Positions 28,880 through 36,921 of a stretch of DNA of 64,000 nucleotides are shown here, piece after piece; positions within the stretch are counted from its first letter, which is position 1, and every line of letters starts with the position of its first letter. The position numbers and the translations under genes are program-made. The notes under the pieces are model-generated. The model had not been told where the DNA came from, searched no databases, and worked only from the letters and a program-made list of their open reading frames with translations. This DNA is from Sphingomonas sp. Leaf21 (lineage in GTDB: Bacteria; Pseudomonadota; Alphaproteobacteria; Sphingomonadales; Sphingomonadaceae), in the NCBI RefSeq assembly GCF_916858675.1, contig NZ_CAKASM010000015.1, positions 1 to 64,000 of the forward strand. Reading direction: 5' to 3'.

Positions 28880-30802
28880 ATGCCACGTGCGATCAAAGTG
28901 ATGTTGGCCAGCGGCGCGGCGTTGATAGGACTGGGCGCCCCCATGGTCGCCCTGTCGCAGACCGCCGCCCCCGACCCTCTCGCCCCGACCGGCCGATGGA
29001 GCGCCAACCAGCAGGGGCAGGCAAACCTGCCACCCATGGGCTGGAACAGCTGGAACGCGTTCAACAGCGATGTCGACGAGGAAAAGCTGATGGCCTCGGC
29101 CAAGCTCATCGTCGACCGGGGGCTGCGGGATGCGGGCTATCGCTACATCAACATCGATGACGGCTGGTGGCTTCGCCGTCGCCAGCCCGATGGCCGCCTG
29201 GTCATCCGGGCCGACAAGTTTCCATCCGCCGCCGCCGGGCCGAACCAGCAGACCAGCTTCCGCCCGCTGACCGACCGGCTCCACGGCATGGGGTTCAAGG
29301 CGGGCATCTATTCCGACATCGGCCGGAATAGCTGCGGCCAGGTCTACACCCCCAATTTCGCCAACCAGCCCGAGGGAACGATCGCCGAGCGCGAGGTAGG
29401 GCTCTACGGCCATATCGATCAGGATATCGCGCTGTATTTCCGCGAATGGGGGTTCGACTATATCAAGGTCGACGGCTGCGGAATTCGCGGGCTGGGCAAG
29501 GACAGCGACCACGTCCGCAAGGGCGATTACCGCGAACTGGCCCCCTTGATCGACATGAACTCGCTCGCCCGGACGGATATCCCGGCAGTGCGGGCATTGT
29601 ACGATCAGGTTGCGACCGCGCTTCGCCGGGAAAACCCCGATGGCGACTATATCTTCTCGCTCTGCCTGTGGGGCTCGGCCGACGTCCGCAGCTGGGGCAA
29701 GCAGATCGGCAACGTCTCGCGCACCAGCGACGACATCACCGCGCATTGGTCGCGTATGCTCACCAATTTCGACACCAGCGCGAACCGCGCGCTCTACGCC
29801 CATCCGCATAGCTGGAACGACCCGGACATGCTGTTCGTCGGGTCGGGCGATTTCGATGCGAACCATATGATTGAGGCCCGCTCGCACTTCGCGCTATGGG
29901 CGATGATGAACGCGCCTCTGCTCATCGGCTTCGACCTGCGCAAGGCCAATGCCGAACAGATCGCGCTGCTCGGCAACCGGGCGATCATCGCGCTCAACCA
30001 GGATCCGGCGGGGCATCAGGCGACCTCCGCCTATCTTTCCGACGACGTGCAAATCTTCGTCAAGACGCTGGCCAATGGCGACAAGGCCGTGGCGATCCTC
30101 AACCGGACCGCCGCGCCGGTGAGCCCCGTGCTGACCGCCGACCACCTGAAGATGCGCGCCGACCGCCCGCTCGCCCTGACCGATCTGTGGACCGGGCAGA
30201 AGAGCAGCTTCTCGGGAGAGACCAAGCTGTCGCTCGCGCCGCATCAGACGCTGATCTACCGGGTGTCGGGCGCGCATCGGCTGACGCGCGGCCATTATCT
30301 GTCCGAGACGCCGGGCGACGTGAACCCCGCCGCGGACGGCGTCCGCACGCCCGAAGGCGATCCGACCATCCATCACGAACTCAGCCCCTGGGGCGGCAGC
30401 AAGGGACCGGGCGACTTCCCGCAATATGGCGGCTGGGGCGGTGCGCAGGCGGACCGAACTCCGTTCGGACGCCCGCTGCGCATGGCGGGCAAGGGCTATG
30501 ACACCGGGCTTGGCGTCCTGGCCAATTCGCGACTGGAGGTGCGCAATCCCGGACAGGCCCGCTTCGCCGCCACGATCGGTGTCGACGACTCCGCCACCGC
30601 ACGAACCGGACGCGTGGTGTTCGAGGTGTATGGCGACGGCAAGCTCATCACCCGCTCGCGCCCCATGGCACCGAACGACGCGCCCGCGACGATCGACGCG
30701 GATGTGCGCGGCCGCAAGCTGATCGAACTCGTCGCCCGGAGCGATAGCGCTCCCGATGCGCCGCTGCCGGTCGTATGGGGCGATGCCCGCCTGCTCGACT
30801 GA
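28880..30802 (+). CDS. GH27 alpha-galactosidase-family enzyme with NPCBM domain
   Basis: This 640-residue secreted protein has an N-terminal signal peptide and a GH27 TIM barrel: PPMGWNSWNAFN, INIDDGWW, KAGIYSDIG, nucleophile D198 in FDYIKVDGCG and probable acid/base D285 in RTSDDI. HSWNDPDML and LNQDPAG are also family hallmarks. A beta-sandwich follows, then an NPCBM-like C-terminal domain (about 520-640, with KGYDTGLGVLANSRLEV). GH27 enzymes remove alpha-galactose, or beta-L-arabinopyranose in some members; both occur as xylan substituents. An AGGGACGGA ribosome-binding site precedes the ATG. Confidence 0.92.
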   Translation: MPRAIKVMLASGAALIGLGAPMVALSQTAAPDPLAPTGRWSANQQGQANLPPMGWNSWNAFNSDVDEEKLMASAKLIVDRGLRDAGYRYINIDDGWWLRRRQPDGRLVIRADKFPSAAAGPNQQTSFRPLTDRLHGMGFKAGIYSDIGRNSCGQVYTPNFANQPEGTIAEREVGLYGHIDQDIALYFREWGFDYIKVDGCGIRGLGKDSDHVRKGDYRELAPLIDMNSLARTDIPAVRALYDQVATALRRENPDGDYIFSLCLWGSADVRSWGKQIGNVSRTSDDITAHWSRMLTNFDTSANRALYAHPHSWNDPDMLFVGSGDFDANHMIEARSHFALWAMMNAPLLIGFDLRKANAEQIALLGNRAIIALNQDPAGHQATSAYLSDDVQIFVKTLANGDKAVAILNRTAAPVSPVLTADHLKMRADRPLALTDLWTGQKSSFSGETKLSLAPHQTLIYRVSGAHRLTRGHYLSETPGDVNPAADGVRTPEGDPTIHHELSPWGGSKGPGDFPQYGGWGGAQADRTPFGRPLRMAGKGYDTGLGVLANSRLEVRNPGQARFAATIGVDDSATARTGRVVFEVYGDGKLITRSRPMAPNDAPATIDADVRGRKLIELVARSDSAPDAPLPVVWGDARLLD

Positions 30803-30895
30803 TCCGTCGACAGCCCGATTTATGGCATGATCGCATGACCTTGCCGTTTCACGGCGACCATGCGACTGTCCGCGCAAAGGACAAGGGAGAGGGTG

Positions 30896-32032
30896 ATGAA
30901 ACCCAAGCATATGGGGCCGATGCTGACTCGTCGTCAGCAACTGGCCGGACTGGCGGGCGGCCTCGTGATGGGAGCGCTCCCTTCGGCTGTTTGGGCTGCG
31001 GGGCCCGATACGCCGCTGCGCGATCTGGCGGCGCAGAAGGGCATAGTGTTCGGCACCGCGATCAATGCGGGTCGCGGCTCGCCGATCAACGACCCGGCCT
31101 ATGCCGCGATCGTCACGCGCGAATGCAGCGTGCTGGTCCCCGAGAACGAGATGAAGGTCTATGTTCTGGGCAACGATCCCGAGCATCTGAACTTCGCGCC
31201 AGCCGACCGGATCGCCGCCTTCGCGCGTACCAACCGGATGAAGCTGCGCGGCCATACGCTGCTGTGGAATTACGACAAATACATCTCCCCCGCGCTCGCC
31301 GAAACGGTCCGGAGCACCGGGGCCGAGAAATGGCTGCGCGCCTATATCGCGCGGGTCGCGGGGCATTTCGGCGACCAGATCTATAGCTGGGACGTGGTCA
31401 ACGAGACGATCGACCCCAAGACCGGGCAGGTCCGCGGCACGGTGTTCGACCAGTCGCTAGGCTTCGACGTCTTCAAGATCGCCTATGAGGCCGCCCGCGA
31501 ACATGCGCCGCACGCGCAGCGCACCTATAACGACTATATGTCGTGGGAGAGCGGCAACGAGACCCACCGGACCGGCGTGCTTCGCCTGCTCGAGCGGTTC
31601 CGCAAGGAGAACGTCCCCGTCGACGCGCTCGGCATCCAGAGCCATCTCGGCAATGACGGCAGCCATTCGAAGAGCCAGCACGCCGAATGGAAACGCTTCC
31701 TCGATGAGGTCACCGGCATGGGCTATCGCCTGCTGATCACCGAATTCGACATCAACGACCGCGAGATGCCCAGGGACATCGCCCAGCGTGACAGCCAGGT
31801 GGCGGCGGTCGCCAAAGGCTATCTCGACCTGATGCTCGCCTATCCGCAGCTCGACCAATTGCTGTGCTGGGGCCTGTGGGACAAGCATAGCTGGCTCAAC
31901 GGTTTCGCCCCGCGCGCCGATCGCCTGCCGCAGCGTCCCCTCCCCTATGACGACGCGCTCCAGCCCAAGCCGCTGCGTACCGCGATCGCCGACGCGCTCC
32001 GCGCCGCCCCCGTCCGAAAAGGTATCGCATGA
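30896..32032 (+). CDS. GH10 endo-1,4-beta-xylanase
   Basis: This 378-residue enzyme cleaves internal beta-1,4 bonds of xylan. The N-terminus has a twin-arginine-like start (LTRRQQLAGLAGGLVMGALPSAVWA), so export via Tat is possible. Catalytic residues are acid/base E170 (WDVVNETID) and nucleophile E283 (LLITEFDIND). LRGHTLLWN and the tryptophan-rich CWGLWDKHSWLNG complete the GH10 signatures. I start at 30896, which has a strong GGGAGAGGG ribosome-binding site; 12 extra codons upstream are unlikely. Its stop overlaps the next GH43 start (ATGA), so three enzymes are co-translated. Confidence 0.96.
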   Translation: MKPKHMGPMLTRRQQLAGLAGGLVMGALPSAVWAAGPDTPLRDLAAQKGIVFGTAINAGRGSPINDPAYAAIVTRECSVLVPENEMKVYVLGNDPEHLNFAPADRIAAFARTNRMKLRGHTLLWNYDKYISPALAETVRSTGAEKWLRAYIARVAGHFGDQIYSWDVVNETIDPKTGQVRGTVFDQSLGFDVFKIAYEAAREHAPHAQRTYNDYMSWESGNETHRTGVLRLLERFRKENVPVDALGIQSHLGNDGSHSKSQHAEWKRFLDEVTGMGYRLLITEFDINDREMPRDIAQRDSQVAAVAKGYLDLMLAYPQLDQLLCWGLWDKHSWLNGFAPRADRLPQRPLPYDDALQPKPLRTAIADALRAAPVRKGIA

Positions 32033-33717
32033 TCCGCTCCCTGACCGCCCGCGCCCCCGCGCTCGCCCCCGCACTCGCACTCGCCCTCTCGGTCGCGGGG
32101 GCCGCCTCGGCGCAGACCGCGACGTTCGATCGCTTCACCTATGATGGTCGCTCGATCGAACAGGTTCGCCCCAAGGCGGGGGAATATCTGAACCCGATCA
32201 TTTCCGGCTATTATCCCGATCCGTCGGTGACGCGGGTCGGCAAGGACTATTACCTCGTCAATTCGTCCTTCGCCCATTATCCGGGGCTGCCGATCTTCCA
32301 CTCGACCGACCTCGTCCACTGGACCCAGATCGGCAATGCCATCGACCGGCCGAGCCAGCTCGATTTCACCGGCCGCTCGGTGTCGGAGGCGGTGTTCGCG
32401 CCCGACATTACCTATCACGACGGCACCTTCTACATCGTCAACACCTGCGTGGAGTGCCGGGGCAACTTCGTCATCACCGCCAAGAACCCGGCGGGGCCCT
32501 GGTCGGATCCGATCTGGCTGCCCTTCGAGGGGATCGATCCGTCCATCTATTGGGAGGGTGATCGTGCCTATATCGTCAACAACCGCGCCCCCGCCGAGCC
32601 GCCGCGCTATGACGGGCATCGTGCCATCTGGGTGCAGGAATATGACTGGCGCGCGGGCAAGATGGTCGGCGAGAGCACGCAGCTGATCGACGGCGGCGTC
32701 GACCCATCCAAGAACCCCGTCTGGATCGAGGGGCCACACATCTTCAAGAAGGATGGCTGGTACTATCTGACCGCCGCCGAGGGCGGGACCAGCGTCAACC
32801 ATTCGCAGGTCGTACTCCGGTCGAAGTCGCTGCGTGGCCCCTATGTCCCGTTCGCGGGCAATCCGATCCTGACCCAGCGCGACCTCGACCCCAGGCGTCC
32901 CCATCCGATCAGCGCGGCGGGCCATGCCGAACTGGTCCAGACGCAAAATGGCGACTGGTGGGCGACCTTTCTGGCGACGCGGCCCTATGCCGAGGATTAC
33001 TATAATATCGGTCGCGAGACGTTCCTGCTGCCGGTGACGTGGAAGGACGGCTGGCCGATCATCCTGGACAAGGGCAAGACCGTCCCCTGGACGCACGCCA
33101 GGCCCAACCTGCCCGCCTCTCGCCCGCCAAAGCTGCCGACCAGCGGCGACTTCGGCTATACGGACGAATTCGACGGCACGAAGCTGGCGATGCAGTGGAT
33201 CGGCGTCCGGACGCCCAAGGCGCCCTTCTACACGGTGGCGAACGGCGCGTTGACGCTGAAGGGCGGCGATCCGCTCGGCGACCGACGCGGCGTACCGGGC
33301 TTTGTCGGTCGGCGGCAACAACATGCGATCGCCGATGTCTCGACCACGCTGCGCTACGCCCCTGGCAAGGACGGTGCCCGCGCCGGTCTGGTCGCGATGC
33401 AGAACGACTACGCCTATCTGTTCTTCGGCCTGACCCGGATCGACGGACAGCCGCGCATCGCGCTGTTTAAGCGCGAGGGCAAGAACACGCGCGACGAGAC
33501 GGCGGCGGAGACGCTGGTCGCCTCGGCTCCCTTCAGCGCCAAGGGCCCGGTCACGCTGACCATCCACGCCAGGGGCGGCGAGATGGCGTTCGATTACCAG
33601 GCCGGTGGCAAGACGATGACGCTGAAGACCGGCCTCGACGTCCGCTTCCTCAGCACCGAACGCGCGGGCGGCTTCGTCGGCACGGTGATCGGCCCCTATG
33701 TCTACGAGGTGAAGTGA
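32029..33717 (+). CDS. GH43 beta-xylosidase/arabinofuranosidase with C-terminal beta-sandwich
   Basis: This 562-residue protein has a signal peptide ending ASA-Q near residue 28. The GH43 propeller carries base D64 (SGYYPDPSV), modulator D170 (GIDPSIYW) and acid E234 (IEGPHIF). From about residue 370 a concanavalin-like beta-sandwich follows (GYTDEFDGTKLAMQWIG), the two-domain form common among xylan-acting GH43 enzymes. It probably trims xylo-oligosaccharides in the periplasm. It overlaps the GH10 stop at its start, and the next GH43 at its end. Confidence 0.93.
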   Translation: MIRSLTARAPALAPALALALSVAGAASAQTATFDRFTYDGRSIEQVRPKAGEYLNPIISGYYPDPSVTRVGKDYYLVNSSFAHYPGLPIFHSTDLVHWTQIGNAIDRPSQLDFTGRSVSEAVFAPDITYHDGTFYIVNTCVECRGNFVITAKNPAGPWSDPIWLPFEGIDPSIYWEGDRAYIVNNRAPAEPPRYDGHRAIWVQEYDWRAGKMVGESTQLIDGGVDPSKNPVWIEGPHIFKKDGWYYLTAAEGGTSVNHSQVVLRSKSLRGPYVPFAGNPILTQRDLDPRRPHPISAAGHAELVQTQNGDWWATFLATRPYAEDYYNIGRETFLLPVTWKDGWPIILDKGKTVPWTHARPNLPASRPPKLPTSGDFGYTDEFDGTKLAMQWIGVRTPKAPFYTVANGALTLKGGDPLGDRRGVPGFVGRRQQHAIADVSTTLRYAPGKDGARAGLVAMQNDYAYLFFGLTRIDGQPRIALFKREGKNTRDETAAETLVASAPFSAKGPVTLTIHARGGEMAFDYQAGGKTMTLKTGLDVRFLSTERAGGFVGTVIGPYVYEVK

Positions 33718-35282
33718 TGCGCCGCGCCCTATCGCTCGGCGTCATCGCGATGGCGCTCGGCGGCGTGTCCGCGGTGGCGGCAGCGCAGGTGTGGCAGTCG
33801 GATCGCGGCGACGGCACCTATGCCAATCCGCCACTCTATGCCGATTATCCCGATCCCGACATCATCCGGGTCGGGCAGGATTTCTACTTCATCACGACGA
33901 CCTTCGCCAACGTGCCCGGCCTGACCATCATGACCTCGCGCGATCTGGTCAACTGGCGCTTCGTCGGCCATGTCATCGACCGGCTGGAGGGTCTGCCCGA
34001 ATATGACCTGAAGAATGGCGGCGCCTATCGCAAGGGCATCTTCGCGCCCAGCCTTCGCTATCACGACGGCGTCTTCTACATCGCGGTCACACCGGTGGGC
34101 GAGAAGACGCGCATCTATCGGTCGCGCGACATTCGCGGTCCATGGGCGATGAACCGACTCAGCGAGGCGGCGTTCGACCCCGGCCTGTTCATCGACAAGG
34201 ACGGCAGCGCCTATGTCATGACCTCGGTCGGGTCGGACGGCACGACCACGCTGCTCAGCCTCAGCCGCGACCTGCGCACCGTCACCGACAAGCGCGTCGT
34301 CTATTTCAACAAGGGGGCCGAGGGGTCCAAGATCGTCCGGCGGGGCGACTATTACTACATGTTCAATGCCATTCCTCGGCGGCTCGGCATGACGGTGTCG
34401 CGCGCCCGGAGCCTGTTCGGACCGTGGGAGACACGCGACCAGATCGACGACAAGACCGGCGGCCATCAGGGCGCGATCGTCGATCTGCCGGACGGCACCG
34501 ACTATGGCTTCGTGATGACCGATGCGGGCGCGATCGGGCGGATGACCAATATCAGCCCGGTCTTCTGGAAGGACGGCTGGCCGGTCTGGGGCACGCCCGA
34601 CGCGCCCGGCCGCGTGCCCGCCACCGCGCCCAAGCCGATCGGGGGGCAGACTGTCGCCATCCTCCCCGCCTCCGACGATTTCGCCAGGCCCGCGCTGGGG
34701 CTGCAATGGCAATGGAACCACAACCCGCTGCCCGATCACTGGTCGCTGACCCAGCGACCGGGCTATCTCCGCCTCCGCGCTACCCAGGCCCCGGCACTAT
34801 GGAGCGCGCGCAATACGCTGTTGCAGAAGGGGCAAGGCCCGTTCGGTCGCGGCGTGGTTGCGCTGGACGCCTCGCACATCGTCGCGGGTGACCAGTGCGG
34901 CTTCGGCACGTTCGGCAAGTATAGCGGCCACATCGCGGTCGGCCGTGGACGCGACGGGCGGCTGACGCTGACCATGCGGATGATCGAGGACGTCGCCGCG
35001 GACAAGGGCACCACGCAGAAGACCGACATCCGCGTCGACGCGCAGCCGGTTGGCGGCAACCGCCTGTTCCTGCGTACCGATATGGATTTTCGGACCGACA
35101 GGGCGAGCGTGGCCTATAGCGTGGACGGCCGCGACTGGCGGACGCTGGGCGGGGATTTCCCGCTGGCCTTCGACTGGCGGACGGGGACATTCCAGGGCCA
35201 GCAATTCGCTCTGTTCTGCTACAATCCGGGGGCCAGGGGCGGGTGGATGGATGTGGACAGCTTCACGCTGACGGGGCGCTGA
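33717..35282 (+). CDS. GH43 family glycoside hydrolase (second of tandem pair)
   Basis: This 521-residue secreted protein is a distinct GH43 next to the one upstream. The signal peptide ends near AAA-Q (residue 24). The triad is D46 (YPDPDIIRVG), D154 (AFDPGLFI) and E202 (EGSKIVRR). A C-terminal beta-sandwich starts around residue 320 (SDDFARPALGLQWQWNHNP). The ATG shares one base with the upstream stop (TGATG); a GTG one codon earlier is possible. Sequence difference from the neighbouring GH43 suggests complementary specificity, for instance arabinosyl versus xylosyl ends, which is inference. Confidence 0.92.
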   Translation: MRRALSLGVIAMALGGVSAVAAAQVWQSDRGDGTYANPPLYADYPDPDIIRVGQDFYFITTTFANVPGLTIMTSRDLVNWRFVGHVIDRLEGLPEYDLKNGGAYRKGIFAPSLRYHDGVFYIAVTPVGEKTRIYRSRDIRGPWAMNRLSEAAFDPGLFIDKDGSAYVMTSVGSDGTTTLLSLSRDLRTVTDKRVVYFNKGAEGSKIVRRGDYYYMFNAIPRRLGMTVSRARSLFGPWETRDQIDDKTGGHQGAIVDLPDGTDYGFVMTDAGAIGRMTNISPVFWKDGWPVWGTPDAPGRVPATAPKPIGGQTVAILPASDDFARPALGLQWQWNHNPLPDHWSLTQRPGYLRLRATQAPALWSARNTLLQKGQGPFGRGVVALDASHIVAGDQCGFGTFGKYSGHIAVGRGRDGRLTLTMRMIEDVAADKGTTQKTDIRVDAQPVGGNRLFLRTDMDFRTDRASVAYSVDGRDWRTLGGDFPLAFDWRTGTFQGQQFALFCYNPGARGGWMDVDSFTLTGR

Positions 35283-35284
35283 GC

Positions 35285-35299
35285 GGGGGCCACGCCCCC
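35285..35299. terminator. Short GC hairpin between convergent genes
   Basis: GGGGGC pairs with GCCCCC across a three-base loop, in the 25 bases that separate the GH43 and halogenase stop codons. No T tract follows on either side, so it is a weak candidate for a shared end point. Confidence 0.35.
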
Positions 35300-35307
35300 A
35301 ACGCGCC

Positions 35308-36852
35308 TCAAATCGTCGGCAAGCCCCGCTCGACGATCTTGCGGATCAGGTCACGGTGACGCGGCAGTCCGGCGAGCAGCCGCCCGGTCTGCACGTCGTT
35401 CTCCCGCCGCGCCCGCTCCGCCGCGATCCTTTCGGCGACCAGGCTGCCCGGCGTAACCTCCGTCCGCTGGCCCATGCCGTAGAGGACATATTGATAGCTG
35501 GCCGAGGGGAAGACCTCCTCCACCCGATCGAACTCGTCATGCATCCACGGCGCCTGGAAACGCCACAGGGTCATCAATTCCTGCAGCCGGTCGGGCATCG
35601 TCGCGGGACGGCAATTGTCGCGCCAGAAGTCGGTATCGGTCCGCTGGGTCAGCGAATAATGCAGCTTCAGGAAATCCACGATCCGGCCCCAGCGATAAAG
35701 GGTGGTGTCGTTGAACCGCCGTGCGACCGTGTCCATCACCTCGCGACAGGCGGGCATCTGCTCGGCGATCAGCTTGGCCGACAGCTCGATCAGCACGATG
35801 GCCGACGCCTCGAGCGGCTCGAGGAACCCCGCCGCCAGCCCGACCGCGACGCAGTTGCGTTCCCAGAAGCGCGTCCGATGCCCGGCGCGGATCTTCAACT
35901 CGCGGACAGGCAGGTCCCGGCCCGCGTCGCCCAGATAGGCGCGAAGTTCCCGCTCGGCCTCGTCACGTCCGATATGGCTGCTGGAGAAGACATGGCCGAC
36001 ACCGCGCCGCGTCGGCAGGCCGATATCCCAGATCCAGCCCGACGACTGCGCGGTCGAAATGGTGTGTGAGGCGATCGGCGCATCGGGGTCGTCATAGGGC
36101 ACCTGGATGGCCAGTGCCGTGTCGCAGAACAGCACGTCGTTCAGCGGCTTGAACGACACCCCCATCGCCTCGCCCAGCAACAGAGAGCGGAAGCCGGTGC
36201 AGTCGACGAACAGGTCGCCCGCCACCTCACCCGCCTGCGCGGTCCTGACCGCGCGAATGTCGCCGTTCTCGGTGAGCAGCACCTCTTCGACATCGGCGAG
36301 GATGTGCCGGACGCCGAGCTGCTCCGTGCAATGGCGGCGAAGAAAGTCGGCAAACTTGCCCGCGTCAAGATGATAGGCATAGTTCGCCAGCGCCTCATAT
36401 TCGGGCGTCGCGATCGTCTTGGGCGCAAGCCCTGCGTCGCAGATCCGGCCCTGCGGCGTGACCGCATCGCAGAAACTGGCTTCTCCCTCAGCCGCCAGCC
36501 AGTGCGGCGCCAGGTTCACCTGCCCAAAGCTCTGCGGCAGCATCAGGGGATGGTAATAGCCGTCATCGGCCGCGCCGGTGGTCCAGCGATTGAACCGCGC
36601 GCCCTGTTTGAACGACGCGTCGCACTGGCGGAAGAATTCGGTTTCCGACACGCCCATCTTGCGCAGCGTCGTGCGCAGCGTCGGCCAGGTCCCCTCGCCC
36701 ACGCCGATGATCGGGACATTGGGGGACTCGACCAGCGTGACGGTGAAGCCATGCGGTCGCCGCCCCTGATGCCGCGCGGCGATGACGCCCGCGGTCAACC
36801 AGCCAGCGGTGCCGCCGCCGACGATCACGATATTCTGAACGGGCTGAACCAT
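35308..36852 (-). CDS. Flavin-dependent halogenase (tryptophan-halogenase family)
   Basis: This 514-residue flavoprotein has the FAD motif IVIVGGGTAGW at 8-18, GVGEGTWPTL at 50-59, the lysine equivalent to catalytic Lys79 of PrnA at K82 (CDASFK), and FLEPLE at 343-348. The signature WxWxIP of tryptophan halogenases is WIWDIG here (273-278). Such proteins sit beside TonB-dependent receptors in many Caulobacter, Brevundimonas (BrvH) and Xanthomonas clusters. They are predicted to brominate or chlorinate aromatic compounds with FADH2 from a separate reductase. The substrate is unknown. The start at 36852 is chosen because GTGGTGG-like extensions upstream have no ribosome-binding site. It follows the TonB receptor in the same orientation. 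Confidence 0.92.
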   Translation of the reverse strand: MVQPVQNIVIVGGGTAGWLTAGVIAARHQGRRPHGFTVTLVESPNVPIIGVGEGTWPTLRTTLRKMGVSETEFFRQCDASFKQGARFNRWTTGAADDGYYHPLMLPQSFGQVNLAPHWLAAEGEASFCDAVTPQGRICDAGLAPKTIATPEYEALANYAYHLDAGKFADFLRRHCTEQLGVRHILADVEEVLLTENGDIRAVRTAQAGEVAGDLFVDCTGFRSLLLGEAMGVSFKPLNDVLFCDTALAIQVPYDDPDAPIASHTISTAQSSGWIWDIGLPTRRGVGHVFSSSHIGRDEAERELRAYLGDAGRDLPVRELKIRAGHRTRFWERNCVAVGLAAGFLEPLEASAIVLIELSAKLIAEQMPACREVMDTVARRFNDTTLYRWGRIVDFLKLHYSLTQRTDTDFWRDNCRPATMPDRLQELMTLWRFQAPWMHDEFDRVEEVFPSASYQYVLYGMGQRTEVTPGSLVAERIAAERARRENDVQTGRLLAGLPRHRDLIRKIVERGLPTI

Positions 36853-36877
36853 GGTATCGGAAGGTCCAAGAAACGGC

Positions 36878-36907
36878 GGGGATGTCAAGCCGAAGCCCGA
36901 CATCCCC
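36878..36907 (-). promoter_or_regulatory. Hairpin between the TonB receptor and the halogenase
   Basis: GGGGATGTC and GACATCCCC form a perfect nine-base stem with a 12-base loop. It begins 15 bases past the receptor stop and ends 26 bases before the halogenase start, and no promoter is evident between the genes. It may partly terminate transcription or protect the receptor mRNA, keeping the halogenase at lower level. Confidence 0.5.
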
Positions 36908-36921
36908 ACCAGTGGCTATCG

